A stretch of 64,000 nt of DNA from Allobranchiibius sp. CTAmp26 (lineage in GTDB: Bacteria > Actinomycetota > Actinomycetes > Actinomycetales > Dermatophilaceae). Both the position numbers and the translations under genes were made by a program. The notes under the pieces are model-generated. The model searched no databases and had not been told where the DNA came from. It worked only from the letters and a program-made list of their open reading frames with translations. Location of the stretch: contig NZ_JAGEKR010000008.1 in the NCBI RefSeq assembly GCF_017565405.1, positions 48,723 to 112,722 on the forward strand, in the 5' to 3' direction. Positions 40,696 through 50,871 of this stretch are shown one piece after another. How positions within the stretch are numbered: the stretch's first letter is position 1; each line of letters starts with the position of its first letter.

Positions 40696-42573
40696 TCAGG
40701 CGAGCGAGCGTGTCCAGGCGTCGTGCAGCGCGGCGTAGCGGCCGGCATCGGCGATCAGCTGTGCCGGGCTGCCGTCCTCGACGATCCGGCCGTGCTCCAT
40801 GACCAGCACCCGGTCGGCGACCTCGACGGTGGAGAGCCGGTGGGCGATGATCACCGCGGTCCGGTCGGCGAGCACGGTCTCCAGGGCCCGCTGCACCAGC
40901 CGCTCGCTGGGGATGTCGAGCGAGGAGGTGGCCTCGTCGAGGATCAGGACGGCCGGGTCGGCGAGGAAGGCCCGCGCGAACGCCACGAGCTGCCGCTGCC
41001 CGGCGGACAGGCGCCCGCCGCGCTTGCCGACGTCGGTGTCGTAACCGTCCGGCAGGGTGTCGACGAAGCGGTCGAGGCTGACCGCCCGGGCTGCCGCCAA
41101 CACCTCGTCGTCGCTGGCGTCCGGGGCGCCGAACCGGATGTTGTCGGCCACGCTGCCCTCGAACATGAAGTTCTCCTGCGTGACCATCACCACCTGACGA
41201 CGCAGCTGCTCCTGGGTGACCTCGCGCAGGTCGACACCGTCGAGGCGGATGCCGCCCGCACTGGCGTCGTAGAACCGGGCCATGAGCTTGGCCAGGGTGG
41301 TCTTGCCCGCACCGGTCGTCCCCACGACCGCGACGGTCTGCCCGGCGGGGATGTGCAGATCCAGGTCGCTGATGACCGGGTGTCCCGGCACGTACCCGAA
41401 GTCGACGTGGTCGAAGTCGACGGTGCCGTCCGCGGACTCCAGCAGCCTCGGCGAGCTCGGGTCGGCGATCTTGGGCTCTTCGGCGAGCACTCCGGCCAGC
41501 TTCTCCAACGCCGAGGAGGCCGACTGGAAGGTGTTGAAGAACTGGGTGATGTCCTGCATCGGCTCGAAGAACATCCGCAGGTAGAGCAGGAACGCCGCGA
41601 GGACGCCGATCGTCATCGACCCCTCGAGCACCCGCCACCCGCCGTAGATGAGCACGACGCCGGTGGTGATGTTGCCGATGAGTTTCACGCCGGGCATGAA
41701 GACCGCGACGAGCTTGAAGGTGCGCTCGTTGATCCGTCGGTAACGGTCTGCGAGCGCTTCGAAGATCTGCTGGTTGCGCGGCTCGCGGCGGTAGGCCTGC
41801 ACGGCCTTGATGCCGGTCATCGTCTCGACGAACTGCACGATCACCAGCGCGGCGCTCTCGCGCACCTCCCGGTAGGTCTTGGACGACTCGCGACGGAACC
41901 ACGCCGACAACAGGACCAGGAACGGGAAGCTCACCAGACAGATCAGCCCGAGCCGGACATCCAGCAGCAGCAGTGCGATCGCCGTACCGACGAGGGTCAG
42001 CCCCGCGGTGATGAGGCTGTCGAAGCCGTTCTCCAGCATCTCCTGGATCGCTTCGACGTCGTTCGTCGAGCGGCTGACCACGCGGCCGGAGGTGTAGCGG
42101 TCGTGGAAGGAGACGTCGAGCCGCTGGAAGTGCCGGAACACCCTGCGGCGCAGCTCCAGCAGCACCTGTTGGCCGATGATCCCCGAGCGACGCAGGAAGA
42201 AGGTGCGGGTCACCGCCTGCACGACCACGGCCACGCACAGGATGCCGACGACCACCATCAGGGTGCGCGAGCCCCGGTGGGCCACGATGGGCGGGATGCC
42301 GTGGTCGATGCCGCGCTGCACCAGGAACGGCACGGCCAGTCGGGAGAGGTTCTCCAGCACCACCACCAGCGTGAGCAGCGCGATCGCCCGCCGGTAGGGG
42401 TGCAGCAGGCTGCGCAGCAGCGCACGGGCCTCGGCCCGGTACGTCGTGCCGTCGTCGACCTTCTCCTGCTCGGGGTCCGCGACCTTGCCGCGCCACTGCT
42501 CGGGCGAGAGTGCCTCGTCCGCCGCGCGATCCGCCTCCGGCGCGTCGGTGCGGGGTGACACCTCGGTGCTCAT
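40696..42573 (-). CDS. ABC exporter half-transporter, canonical Walker B
   Basis: 625 aa. A long N-terminal extension is followed by six transmembrane helices (from LHPYRRAIALLTLVVVLENL) and an ATPase domain: Walker A VVGTTGAGKTTLAKLM, Q-loop VMVTQENFMFE, a modified signature RLSAGQRQLVAFA (S-A-G-Q instead of S-G-G-Q), Walker B VLILDEATSSLD with the catalytic Glu, and H-loop IIAHRLSTVE. Together with the gene overlapping upstream it forms a heterodimeric type IV ABC exporter. Substrates could be lipids or drugs. It lies just downstream in the same operon as its partner. Confidence 0.93.
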   Translation of the reverse strand: MSTEVSPRTDAPEADRAADEALSPEQWRGKVADPEQEKVDDGTTYRAEARALLRSLLHPYRRAIALLTLVVVLENLSRLAVPFLVQRGIDHGIPPIVAHRGSRTLMVVVGILCVAVVVQAVTRTFFLRRSGIIGQQVLLELRRRVFRHFQRLDVSFHDRYTSGRVVSRSTNDVEAIQEMLENGFDSLITAGLTLVGTAIALLLLDVRLGLICLVSFPFLVLLSAWFRRESSKTYREVRESAALVIVQFVETMTGIKAVQAYRREPRNQQIFEALADRYRRINERTFKLVAVFMPGVKLIGNITTGVVLIYGGWRVLEGSMTIGVLAAFLLYLRMFFEPMQDITQFFNTFQSASSALEKLAGVLAEEPKIADPSSPRLLESADGTVDFDHVDFGYVPGHPVISDLDLHIPAGQTVAVVGTTGAGKTTLAKLMARFYDASAGGIRLDGVDLREVTQEQLRRQVVMVTQENFMFEGSVADNIRFGAPDASDDEVLAAARAVSLDRFVDTLPDGYDTDVGKRGGRLSAGQRQLVAFARAFLADPAVLILDEATSSLDIPSERLVQRALETVLADRTAVIIAHRLSTVEVADRVLVMEHGRIVEDGSPAQLIADAGRYAALHDAWTRSLA

Positions 42574-44384
42574 CGGGCACCTCCGGTCGGGACGGTCGCC
42601 TCGTCATCGGCGGCGAGCAGGTAGCGGTAGTCGGGCACGGACTGCAGCAGTTCGCGGTGCGTGCCGACATGGGTGATGCGTCCGTCCTGCAGCAACGCCA
42701 CCCGGTCGGCGAGCATCACCGTCGAGGCGCGGTGCGCCACGACGATCGCGGTGACACCCACGAGCACCTCGCGTAGGGCATCCTCGACCAACGCCTCGGT
42801 GTGCACGTCGAGCGCGGACAGCGTGTCGTCGAGGACGATGATCCGCGGCTGCGCGAGCACTGCCCGGGCCAGGGCCAGTCGTTGGCGCTGGCCGCCGGAC
42901 AGGCTCATCCCCTGCTCGCCGATCCGGGTGTCCAGACCGTAGGGCAGGTCGTCGACGAAGTCGGCCCGCACGACCTGCAGCGCCTCGCGGATCTCCTCCT
43001 CGGTGGCGTCGGAGCGACCGAGAGTGAGGTTCTCGCGCACCGACATGGAGAAGAGCGTCGGATCCTCGAACGCGGTGGCGACCACCGACCGCAGCTGGTC
43101 CAGGCGCAGGTCGCGGATGTCCTCGCCGTCGATGCGCACCTCCCCTTCGCTCACGTCGTACAGCCGTGAGATCAGGCCGGTCAACACGGTCTTGCCCGCG
43201 CCCGTGGGCCCCACGAGGGCGAGCGTCTGCCCGGCGGGCACGGTCAGGTCGAGGTGACGCAGCGCCCACCCGTCACCGTCCGGGAAGCGGTACCCGACGT
43301 CGCGCAGCTCCAGTTCGCCGCCGCGGACCGGCACGAGACCCGCGCCGTCGAGGATCTCCCGGGGCGCGTCGAACACCTCCACGATGCGGTCGGCGGCCGT
43401 CATCGACTCCTGGGTCATCGACAGGAAGAACCCCATCGAGGCGATCGGCCAGACGATGGACAGCATCATGGTGATGAACGCGACCAGCGTGCCGAGCGTG
43501 ATCCGGCCCTCGCCGGCGGCGGTCGCGCCGAGCCCCAGCACCAGGATCAGGGTGACGTTGGGGATCACTTCCAGGATCGTCCAGAAGGTGGCCTGCAGGC
43601 CGACCTTCCCGACCTGGATGTCGTAGAGCTCCCGGACCTGCGCGTCGAACCGGTCGAAGACGTAGTCCTCGCGCCCGAAGGACTTGATCGCCCGCAGGCC
43701 GAGCGCGGACTCCTCCACGTGCGTCGCGACACGGCCGGACTGGTCCTGCGCCTTGCGGGACAGGGCGGTGAACTTGCGTTCGTTGCGCAGCACGGTCACG
43801 CAGATCGGCACGACGGAGACGACCACGACCAGGCCCAGCGGCCAGTACATGGCCAGCAGGATCAGCGTGGTGATCACGATCTGGATCGTGTTGAGCAGCA
43901 GGAAGAGCGCGCCGAACGACAGGAACCGGCGCACCGTGCCCAGGTCGTTCATGATGCGCGACAGCAGCTGGCCGGACTGCCATTGACTGTGGAAAGACAT
44001 GGGCAGCAACTGCATCCGCGCGTAGAGGTCCTTGCGGATGTCGGCCTCGACGCCCATCGTGGCGCGGGCTACGAGCCAGCGTCGCACGATCCAGAGCAGG
44101 ACCTCTGCCATCCCGATGCCGAGGGCGGCGCTCCCCCACAGCCACAGGCCGGTGCGGTCGTGGTGGCGCACCGGGCCGTCGATCACCACCTTGGTCATCA
44201 GCGGGATCACGATCGTCGCCACCGTGCTCACCACCGCGACGAACACCATCGCGATCCAGCGCGTGCGGTAGGGCCGCAGGTAGGGCAGCAACCGCCGCAT
44301 CGCGGCGTACCGCGAAGGCGTGGAAGGCGCAGGGCCGACAGGAGGGCGGCGCCCGAGCGCCTCACGGCTGTGGTCCGTTGTCAT
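42570..44384 (-). CDS. ABC exporter half-transporter, degenerate site
   Basis: 604 aa. Six transmembrane helices (from MRRLLPYLRPYRTRWIAMVF), then an ATPase domain: Walker A LVGPTGAGKTVLTGLI, signature SLSGGQRQRLALARA, and Walker B IIVLDDTLSALD, where the catalytic Glu is replaced by Asp, with H-loop VVAHRASTVM. The intact signature here and altered signature in the partner, plus the Glu-to-Asp change, are the hallmark of asymmetric heterodimers with one consensus and one degenerate ATP site. Its stop overlaps the partner start by 4 bases, giving equal synthesis. Confidence 0.93.
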   Translation of the reverse strand: MTTDHSREALGRRPPVGPAPSTPSRYAAMRRLLPYLRPYRTRWIAMVFVAVVSTVATIVIPLMTKVVIDGPVRHHDRTGLWLWGSAALGIGMAEVLLWIVRRWLVARATMGVEADIRKDLYARMQLLPMSFHSQWQSGQLLSRIMNDLGTVRRFLSFGALFLLLNTIQIVITTLILLAMYWPLGLVVVVSVVPICVTVLRNERKFTALSRKAQDQSGRVATHVEESALGLRAIKSFGREDYVFDRFDAQVRELYDIQVGKVGLQATFWTILEVIPNVTLILVLGLGATAAGEGRITLGTLVAFITMMLSIVWPIASMGFFLSMTQESMTAADRIVEVFDAPREILDGAGLVPVRGGELELRDVGYRFPDGDGWALRHLDLTVPAGQTLALVGPTGAGKTVLTGLISRLYDVSEGEVRIDGEDIRDLRLDQLRSVVATAFEDPTLFSMSVRENLTLGRSDATEEEIREALQVVRADFVDDLPYGLDTRIGEQGMSLSGGQRQRLALARAVLAQPRIIVLDDTLSALDVHTEALVEDALREVLVGVTAIVVAHRASTVMLADRVALLQDGRITHVGTHRELLQSVPDYRYLLAADDEATVPTGGAR

Positions 44385-44647
44385 CCACTCCCCCTTCGTC
44401 CGACCGGCCCCGACCCTCCGGGCACACCAGTCTATTGCTGATCTATGCGTTGGTCCGCGGATCTGCCGTCATCCATCCACGCCAACGGCCGGCCGACCAC
44501 CCGCAGATGACTCTGTCATCCGCCACCGACAGCCGCCACCGCGTTTCCGCCGGAGCGGTCGGTGGGCGGTCGGGGCCGGCCGGCCCGCGGTGGTTTCGGG
44601 CCATCGTGAACCACCATCGGGGGGTCGCGCGATGCCACACTGAGAAA

Positions 44648-45397
44648 ATGCCCCAAGGCTCCGTCCTCAACGACGCCCGCTCTGCGATGCGGGCCCTCGG
44701 CGAGGTCGCCGACCCCGGCGACGTGCCCACCCTGCAGCGGTACTTCAAGACCGGTCCTGGTGAGTACGGCGAGGGCGACGTCTTCATCGGCGTGCGCATG
44801 CCGGTGGTGCGCGAGGTCGCCCGGCATGCCACCGGGATGCCCCTGGTGCAGCTCGACGTGCTGCTCGACTCCCCCGTGCACGAGCACCGTCAGCTCGCCG
44901 TGATCGTGCTCAACCGGGCGTTCGCCGCGGCGTCCGCGACGCGCGGGTTCGACGAACAGGCCCGCGCCGCGTACGTGTCGTTCTACCTGGCCGCCGTGCG
45001 CCGCGGCCGGATCGACAACTGGGACCTGGTCGACGCCTCAGCCGACGCCGTGCTCGGGGAGTACCTGGTCGATCGAGACCGCAGTCTGCTGCTGGACCTC
45101 GCCGGATCACCGGTGCTCTGGGAACGGCGGGTCGCCGTGCTGGCCTCCTTCGCCTTCATCAAACGGGGCGACGCCAGCACGACGCTACAACTCGCCGAGC
45201 AACTGGTCACCGACCGGGAACTGTTGCTGCAGAAGGCCGTCGGCTGGATGTTGCGCGAGATCGGCAAGCGGGTCGACGTGGAACTGCTGCGCTCGTTCCT
45301 GGACCAGCACGCCGCACAGATGCCGCGCACCATGCTCACCTACGCGGTCGAACACCTGGGCCAGGCCGAGCGCATGCACTACCGCTCGCTGCGCTGA
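44648..45397 (+). CDS. AlkD-like DNA alkylation repair protein (HEAT-like glycosylase)
   Basis: 249 aa from ATG 44648. The ~90 codons upstream in frame are not protein-like. It matches the AlkD/DUF1061 family: YFKTGPGEYGEGDVFIGVRM in the first repeats, then helical HEAT-like repeats with RIDNWDLVDASADAVLGEYL, SPVLWERRVAVLASFAFIKR and LLQKAVGWMLREIGKR. The W/D/W-R residues for recognition of alkylated bases (Asp in NWDLVD, Trp and Arg in WERR) are present. It excises N3/N7-alkyl purines. It ends 3 bp from the convergent prcA stop. Confidence 0.9.
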   Translation: MPQGSVLNDARSAMRALGEVADPGDVPTLQRYFKTGPGEYGEGDVFIGVRMPVVREVARHATGMPLVQLDVLLDSPVHEHRQLAVIVLNRAFAAASATRGFDEQARAAYVSFYLAAVRRGRIDNWDLVDASADAVLGEYLVDRDRSLLLDLAGSPVLWERRVAVLASFAFIKRGDASTTLQLAEQLVTDRELLLQKAVGWMLREIGKRVDVELLRSFLDQHAAQMPRTMLTYAVEHLGQAERMHYRSLR

Positions 45398-45400
45398 GGC

Positions 45401-46168
45401 TCAGCCCTCGCCGGTCAGCGTCTCGTGTGAGCCGACGCCCGGGTCGTCGGTCTGCGGGACGTCGTGGGTGGGGTCGTCGGGGCTCAGCAGCGCGTCGAGC
45501 AACGGCCCGGCCAGTCGGCGGAACGCCCGTCGCTCCCGGTGCCGGTCGAGCACGGCCACCTCCAACTGCGCCGCCCCCAACTCCCGCAATACGCCCTGCG
45601 GGTCCGGCGCCAGCGCCTCGACGGCCAGGCGCAACGCCTCGCCGAGATCGAGCCCACCGTGCCAGCGGTCTTCGAGCAGTTCGGTGATCGCGTCGGCCGC
45701 GCCGCCCATCGCGACGAATCCGCGCTCGTCGGCCACGGACCCGTCGTAGGTGAGCCGGTAGATCTGGTCGTCGTCGGTGGAGGCACCGACCTGGGCCACG
45801 ACGATCTCGACCTCGTAGGGCTTGGACTCCTGGGTGAACACGGTGCCGAGGGTCTGCGCGTACGCGTTCGCCAGGCCTCGCGCCGTGACGTCGATGCGGT
45901 CGTAGGAGTAACCCCGCAGATCGGCGTACCGCACGCCGGCGACCCGCAGGTTCTCGAACTCGTTGTACTTGCCGACCGCGGCGAACGCGATGCGGTCGTA
46001 GATCTCCGAGACCTTGTGCAGCGCGCGGCTGGTGTTCTCACCGACGAAGGCGATGCCGCCGTCGTAGCCCAGCACGATCACCGACCGGCCACGGGCGATG
46101 CCCTTGCGCGCGAAGTCGGCACGGTCCTTCATCAACTGCTCGGGCGAGACGTAAAACGGCATGCTCAT
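45401..46168 (-). CDS. prcA: Proteasome subunit alpha
   Basis: 255 aa from ATG 46168, which overlaps the prcB stop by 4 bases (ATGA). The N-terminal gating segment [20 protein letters not shown] precedes the alpha-type core: [40 protein letters not shown] strand-helix and [19 protein letters not shown]. The catalytic Thr is absent, as expected. The acidic C-terminal tail (about residues 225-255) is disordered. It forms the outer heptameric rings that dock the Mpa C-terminal G-Q-Y-L. Last gene of the dop-pup-prcB-prcA unit. Confidence 0.96.
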   Translation of the reverse strand: MSMPFYVSPEQLMKDRADFARKGIARGRSVIVLGYDGGIAFVGENTSRALHKVSEIYDRIAFAAVGKYNEFENLRVAGVRYADLRGYSYDRIDVTARGLANAYAQTLGTVFTQESKPYEVEIVVAQVGASTDDDQIYRLTYDGSVADERGFVAMGGAADAITELLEDRWHGGLDLGEALRLAVEALAPDPQGVLRELGAAQLEVAVLDRHRERRAFRRLAGPLLDALLSPDDPTHDVPQTDDPGVGSHETLTGEG

Positions 46169-46992
46169 CGCGGATCGGCCTCCTCCCGGCGCTGCTGAAC
46201 GACGCCGGTCACCACCTGCTCGAGTTGTTCGGCGCTCACGAACCGTGCCCCTTCGGCGTCCAGCAACGCCACGGTCGGCCAGATCCGTCGGCCGAGGTCC
46301 GGGCCGCCGGTCGCGGAGTCGTCGTCGGCGGCGTCGTACAGCGCCTCGACCGCCACCCGGATCGCCTCGTCCCGGGTCAGTCCTGAGCGCCACAGCTTCT
46401 TCAGGGCTCCGCGGGCGAACAACGACCCCGAGCCGACGCTGTGGTGGTCGGTCTCCTCGTAACAGCCACCGGTCACGTCGTAGGAGAAGATCCGTCCGCG
46501 ATCGCCGGCCAGGTCGTATCCGGCGAACAACGGCACCGCCGACAGACCCTGCATCGCCATGCCGAGGTTGCCCCGGATCATGCTGGCGAGCCGGTTGGCC
46601 TTGCCCTCCAGCGACAGCAGAGTGCCCTCGATCTTCTCGTAGTGCTCCAACTCGACCTGGAAGAGCCGTACCAGCTCGATCGCGATGCCGGCGGTGCCCG
46701 CGATGCCGGCCGCGGAGTACTCGTCGGTGGTGAACACCTTCTGCATCGTGTGGTTGGCGATCAGGTTGCCCATCGTCGCTCGCCGGTCACCGGCGAGCAG
46801 CACGCCGCCGGTGTACTGGATCGCGAGGATCGTCGTGCCGTGCGGCGCGTCGATCGGTACGCCGCCCGGCACGGCCCTCGACCCGGGGATCAGGTGGGGA
46901 GCATGCGCACCGACGAACTCGGTGAAGGATGCCGATCCGGCCTGCAGGAACGCGGCAGGGAGCCGGCCGTTCGACGCGTCGGCTGAGGTCAC
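46165..46992 (-). CDS. prcB: Proteasome subunit beta
   Basis: 275 aa from GTG 46992, overlapping the pup stop by 4 bases (GTGA). A 52-residue propeptide is followed by the mature N terminus [20 protein letters not shown], so catalytic Thr is residue 53. Conserved Asp, Lys-equivalent and Ser residues of the active site follow ([35 protein letters not shown]). It provides peptidase activity of the 20S core with PrcA and is released by autocatalytic cleavage before Thr53. The ORF extends upstream through pup in another register and is not used. Confidence 0.97.
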   Translation of the reverse strand: MTSADASNGRLPAAFLQAGSASFTEFVGAHAPHLIPGSRAVPGGVPIDAPHGTTILAIQYTGGVLLAGDRRATMGNLIANHTMQKVFTTDEYSAAGIAGTAGIAIELVRLFQVELEHYEKIEGTLLSLEGKANRLASMIRGNLGMAMQGLSAVPLFAGYDLAGDRGRIFSYDVTGGCYEETDHHSVGSGSLFARGALKKLWRSGLTRDEAIRVAVEALYDAADDDSATGGPDLGRRIWPTVALLDAEGARFVSAEQLEQVVTGVVQQRREEADPR

Positions 46993-47192
46993 TGGCCACC
47001 CTTCTGGACGAAACCCCGGACGAACTCCTCGGCGTTGCTCTCCAGCACGCCGTCGATCTCCGCCAGCATGCTGTCGGTGTCGTCGTCGAGTTCCTGCTTG
47101 CCGGCCTGGACCGCGGGCGCGGCGGGCTCGGGCGCATCGCCATGCGGGTCGGCGTCTCGACGCTGGGGACTCTTGTGCTCCTGGCCGGCCAT
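46989..47192 (-). CDS. pup: Prokaryotic ubiquitin-like protein Pup
   Basis: 67 aa. Disordered, acidic protein starting [13 protein letters not shown], with a coiled-coil-forming segment [20 protein letters not shown] and the conserved end [13 protein letters not shown]. The terminal Gly-Gly-Gln means it is made in the inactive form and must be deamidated to Glu by Dop before PafA can ligate it. The helical segment binds the N-terminal coiled coil of Mpa. It lies 106 bp downstream of dop and overlaps prcB by 4 bases. Confidence 0.97.
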   Translation of the reverse strand: MAGQEHKSPQRRDADPHGDAPEPAAPAVQAGKQELDDDTDSMLAEIDGVLESNAEEFVRGFVQKGGQ

Positions 47193-47298
47193 GGTGGCTC
47201 GCTTTCGCTGAGGAAGACTCGATCTCCACCTTAATGCGCGTGTCCGACACGGTTGCGGGGCGCGCCCATGCCGACGGCAACTCGCGGGCGGCGGCGAG

Positions 47299-48825
47299 TC
47301 AGTCGACGACGGCCAGGGCGCGCAGGAGTTCGTCGGCGCTGCCGGCGCTCTCCATCAGCTCCCCTACGTGCGCCTTGGTGCCGCGTTCGGGTTCCAGCAT
47401 CGGCACGCGCTGCAGGCTGGGCCGACCGGGGACGTCGAAGATCACCGAGTCCCACGACGCGGCCGCCACCTGATCGGGGAAACGGGCCAGGCACTGACCG
47501 CGGAAGTACGCCCTCGTGTCCTCCGGCGGGGTGGTCACCGCCCGGCGTACCTCCTCCTCGTCGACGAGCGTGTCGAAACGTCCGGCCGCCGACATGCGGT
47601 GGAACAAGCCCTTGTCGAGCCGCACGTCGGACCACTGGATGTCGATGGCGCGCAGTCGCGGATCCGACCAGTCGAGGTTGTCCCTGGCCCGGAAGCCCTC
47701 CATCGCAGCGAGTTTCGCGACCCAGTCCACCTGCCGGGCGCAACTCATCGGGTCGCGCTCGAGACCGGTGAGCACCTGCTCCCAGAGCGTCATGACCTGC
47801 ACGGTGTCGTCGTCCCAGTCGCCCGGCCCGTCGCCGTACGTCTTGGTGAGCCAGGTGGTGGCCATCTCCTGGTAGACGCGCAGCAGCTCCAGGCTCGTCA
47901 TGCTCGTGCCGTCCGCAAGCTTGACCTTCGTGCGCAGCGTCGGGTCATGGGAGATCTCACGCAGCGTCGTCACCGGCTGGTCCAGCGTGAGGTCGCGGGT
48001 CACCGCGCCCGCCTCGATCAGCGCGAGCACCAGGCTCGTGCTGCCCAGCTTCAGCAGGTTGGCGGTATCGCAGTGATTGGCGTCGCCGAGGATCACGTGC
48101 AGCCGCCGGTAGCGGTCGGCGACCGCGTGCGGCTCGTCGCGGGTGTTGATGATCGGCCGCTTGAGCGTGGTCTCCAGACCGACCTCGACCTCGAAGAAGT
48201 CGGCGCGCTGCGACAGCTGGAAACCCGGCCGGGTGGACTCGGCGCCGATCCCGACCCGGCCCGACCCGCTCATCACCTGGCGCACCACGAAGAACGGGAT
48301 GAGGTGCCTGACGATGTCCGCGAACGGTGTCGCCCGGCTCATCAGGTAGTTCTCGTGAGTGCCGTACGAGGCGCCCTTGCCGTCGGTGTTGTTCTTGTAG
48401 AGGTTGACGCCGGGAGCGCCGGGAGGCGACAGCAGGCGCGACGCCTCCCGCATCACCAGCTCGCCGGCACGGTCCCAGACCACGGCAGCGCGCGGGCTGG
48501 TCACCTCGGGCGAGGAGTACTCCGGGTGGGCGTGGTCGACGTACAGCCGCGCACCGTTGGTGAGGACGACGTTCGCGAGGGTCGGATCCGGCTCGTCGGT
48601 CAGTTGGGACGGGTCGGCGACCGCCCGGGACAGGTCGTAGCCGCGCGCGTCGCGCAACGGCGCCTCGTCCTCGTAGTCCCAGCTGGCCCGGGTAGAGCGG
48701 ATGCCCTGGCGGGTCGCGTACGCCGTCACGACCGCACCGGACAGGTTCATCGGGTTCGCGGTCGGGTCACCGGGGACGGAGATGCCGTACTCGGTCTCGA
48801 TGCCCATCACACGGCGCACTGTCAT
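47299..48825 (-). CDS. dop: Pup deamidase/depupylase Dop
   Basis: 508 aa from ATG 48825, preceded by GGGGG. ATG 48807 is an alternative. The long open frame upstream lies antisense to the esterase gene and is not used. The N terminus [20 protein letters not shown] has the G-I-E-T-E-Y-G signature. The region after it ([20 protein letters not shown], about residues 45-70) fits the Dop-loop absent from Paf[21 protein letters not shown] and [20 protein letters not shown] are the nucleotide/metal motifs. It deamidates Pup-Gln to Pup-Glu and removes Pup from substrates. Upstream neighbour of pup. Confidence 0.97.
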   Translation of the reverse strand: MTVRRVMGIETEYGISVPGDPTANPMNLSGAVVTAYATRQGIRSTRASWDYEDEAPLRDARGYDLSRAVADPSQLTDEPDPTLANVVLTNGARLYVDHAHPEYSSPEVTSPRAAVVWDRAGELVMREASRLLSPPGAPGVNLYKNNTDGKGASYGTHENYLMSRATPFADIVRHLIPFFVVRQVMSGSGRVGIGAESTRPGFQLSQRADFFEVEVGLETTLKRPIINTRDEPHAVADRYRRLHVILGDANHCDTANLLKLGSTSLVLALIEAGAVTRDLTLDQPVTTLREISHDPTLRTKVKLADGTSMTSLELLRVYQEMATTWLTKTYGDGPGDWDDDTVQVMTLWEQVLTGLERDPMSCARQVDWVAKLAAMEGFRARDNLDWSDPRLRAIDIQWSDVRLDKGLFHRMSAAGRFDTLVDEEEVRRAVTTPPEDTRAYFRGQCLARFPDQVAAASWDSVIFDVPGRPSLQRVPMLEPERGTKAHVGELMESAGSADELLRALAVVD

Positions 48826-48868
48826 CCCCCGACAGTAACGAGCGATCCGCGAACGGCAGACTGGCGCC

Positions 48869-49873
48869 ATGGACAACCGATCTGCACTGGTAGCCGGCGG
48901 CGCACGTCTGCGGTCGCTATGGACGGCCTCGGCGGGAATGCCGTTGCGCACCAGGGTGATCAGCACGGGTCTGGCCGTCAGCCAGGGCAAGCCGCTCAGT
49001 GAGCTCAGCGCGGCGGAGCTGCAGAAGCGACGCGCGCTCTCACCGGCCCCGAGGCCGCCCGTGTCCTGGGTGGTGGGCCGGGTCGCGGCCGGCGCCGTCA
49101 TCGAGACGGTGCAGGTGCCGGTGCGCAACGGTCGCACGGTGCCGACCAGGGTGCTGCGGCCGACGTCCGGCACATCGGAGAAGGTGCTGGTCTGGTATCA
49201 CGGCGGAGGGTGGGCCTTGGGGCGCCCGCGGGACTTCGACCCGTTGCTGAGCTTCCTCGTCGAGCAGACCGGTTGTGTCGTGCTGGCTCCCGACTACCGC
49301 CTGGCGCCGGAGGACAAGGCGCCGGCCGGAGTGCACGACTGCCTGGACGTCCTGGACTGGGTCACGACCGGAGCCGGCAGCCTCACGAGCACCACGCCGC
49401 GCGTCGCGGTCGGCGGGGACAGCGCCGGAGGGAACCTCGCGGCGTTGGCCGCGCTGCACGCCCGTGACAACAGGATCGACCTGTCCGGTCAGGTGCTCGT
49501 CTACCCGGCCACCGATCTGGCCGCCGACCGGCCCTACCGCGACGCGCCCGTCCTGTCCGGCGCGGACATGGACGCCTTCGAGGGCTTCTATCTCACCGGT
49601 TCCGGTCTGACCGGCAGCGACCCGGTCGTCTCACCCGCGCACGCCGCGAGCCACGCGGGCCTGGCGCCGGCACTCGTGCAGACCGCCGAGCTGGATCCGC
49701 TCCACCCCGAGGGCGAGCGCTACGCGCAGACCCTCGAGACCGCAGGCGTGCCGACGAGATACACCTGCTACCGCGGTGTCCCCCACGGTTTCCTGAACAT
49801 GCCGGGCGGCACCCACGTCGGTTACCAGGCCTGGTGGGAGATCTCCGACACGCTGCGCCGCTGGTGGGTCTGA
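48869..49873 (+). CDS. Alpha/beta hydrolase, hormone-sensitive-lipase (HSL) family esterase
   Basis: 334 aa. HSL-type signature: [20 protein letters not shown] (oxyanion H-G-G-G), the nucleophile elbow [20 protein letters not shown], the acid in [16 protein letters not shown] and the His in [11 protein letters not shown]. The first ~65 residues form a cap-like extension. It probably hydrolyses short-chain esters. It is divergent from dop with a 43-bp gap, so the promoters must overlap. It starts the block separating dop from mpa. Confidence 0.92.
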   Translation: MDNRSALVAGGARLRSLWTASAGMPLRTRVISTGLAVSQGKPLSELSAAELQKRRALSPAPRPPVSWVVGRVAAGAVIETVQVPVRNGRTVPTRVLRPTSGTSEKVLVWYHGGGWALGRPRDFDPLLSFLVEQTGCVVLAPDYRLAPEDKAPAGVHDCLDVLDWVTTGAGSLTSTTPRVAVGGDSAGGNLAALAALHARDNRIDLSGQVLVYPATDLAADRPYRDAPVLSGADMDAFEGFYLTGSGLTGSDPVVSPAHAASHAGLAPALVQTAELDPLHPEGERYAQTLETAGVPTRYTCYRGVPHGFLNMPGGTHVGYQAWWEISDTLRRWWV

Positions 49874-50286
49874 GCGCCGGTTAGACCGCTCACCGCCGTA
49901 CGTGGTGAGCCTCTCGTGGGTGCAGGCGAAGGTCCGGCACCCCGATTCCCCCGGCGCCTCGCGGGACGCCTGACTCTTCAGGTGACGTGAACCGGTCGAC
50001 GGCGGGCGGCTGACCGCCCGCGCGTTCATCTTCCTGTCCCGGCGGTTCTCCCCCGCCGGTTCGGTCCGCTCCCCCATCGCCGGACGCATCGGCGTGTCCA
50101 CGTGCGCTCGGATTCCGGCGATGCGCAAAGCGTGCGGATTCCGTCGTACGCCGCTCCCTCGGCGGTGCGTATCGACAGTCCAAACCTGATCGACGAACTA
50201 TTTCGAAAGAGATCTGCGCGTTTCGCCGTTCATTGAGGTTTCAACGGTTTACCATCGCTTTACCAAACGATGACCGGGGAGATGCT
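49874..50286. other. Intergenic region upstream of the Tat-exported protein gene
   Basis: 413 bases with no convincing gene. Minus-strand frames here are Arg-rich and low in hydrophobic pattern. The last ~120 bases are AT-rich for this genome and contain GGTTTACCATCGCTTTACC (50246-50264), a possible promoter or repeated operator, but no clear -35/-10 pair can be set. Confidence 0.45.
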
Positions 50287-50868
50287 GTGGGCGGGGACAT
50301 GCGTGACCGAGGGGGTGCCGTCGTGGAGAGTGAGCGACCGCGGATCAGGCGGCGAGCAGTCATCGCGGGCGCGCTGTGGACGGCGCCGGTCATCCTCGTC
50401 GGAGCGCCCGCTCCTGCCGAGGCGGCATCGACGAGCGTTCAGCCGGCCCAGCTGGCCTTCAACACGCTCAACACGACAGGCACGGCGAACAACACCGCGG
50501 GCAAGCCCACGGCTCTGCAGACCCAGGTCCAGGTCCAGAACGTCTACTACGCGTCGTACCCCTCGGTGTCCGCCACCGTTCAGAAGCTGACCGTCCTCGT
50601 CCGGTTCCCGACGTCGCAGGCCACGACCGCCGATCCCACCGCAGTGTCCGGAACGGGATGGGTGTACGTGAGCGCGGCGACCTCGGGTGGCAACCGGGTC
50701 CTCACGTTCACCTGGACCGGGTCGATCGCGCCCGGCGATCAGACTGCGGTGCTCCAGTTCACCTCGGCGCTGAGCAGCACCAGCGCGGGGCAGCGGACAC
50801 TGACCGCCACGGCCAGCGCCACTAACGCGACCGACGCCAACGGTTCGGCCTCTTACACCGTCAACTGA
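50287..50868 (+). CDS. Tat-exported secreted protein, function unknown
   Basis: 193 aa from GTG 50287, with GGGGAG five bases upstream. ATG 50299 and GTG 50323 are alternatives. The twin-arginine signal RIRRRAVIAGALWTAPVILV ends at a predicted cleavage site after APAEA. The mature part (~140 aa) is Thr/Ser/Ala-rich with alternating beta pattern (VQVQNVYYASYPSVSATVQK, LTVLVRFPTSQ, RVLTFTWTGSIAPGDQTAVL). It looks like a single immunoglobulin-like beta sandwich without Cys. It resembles cell-wall-associated adhesive or structural domains. It converges on the DUF2235 gene (3 bp apart). Confidence 0.72.
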   Translation: MGGDMRDRGGAVVESERPRIRRRAVIAGALWTAPVILVGAPAPAEAASTSVQPAQLAFNTLNTTGTANNTAGKPTALQTQVQVQNVYYASYPSVSATVQKLTVLVRFPTSQATTADPTAVSGTGWVYVSAATSGGNRVLTFTWTGSIAPGDQTAVLQFTSALSSTSAGQRTLTATASATNATDANGSASYTVN

Positions 50869-50871
50869 TCG

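Noticed and set aside
40723..44441. Long plus-strand frames antisense to the ABC exporter genes
   Set aside because: Gln/His/Arg-rich shadow composition with no recognisable fold.
47368..49002. 544-aa plus-strand frame antisense to dop
   Set aside because: Shadow of dop third-position bias; no motif found.
49631..50183. Minus-strand frames after the HSL-type esterase gene
   Set aside because: Arg/Pro-rich with no start signals or family pattern; treated as intergenic.
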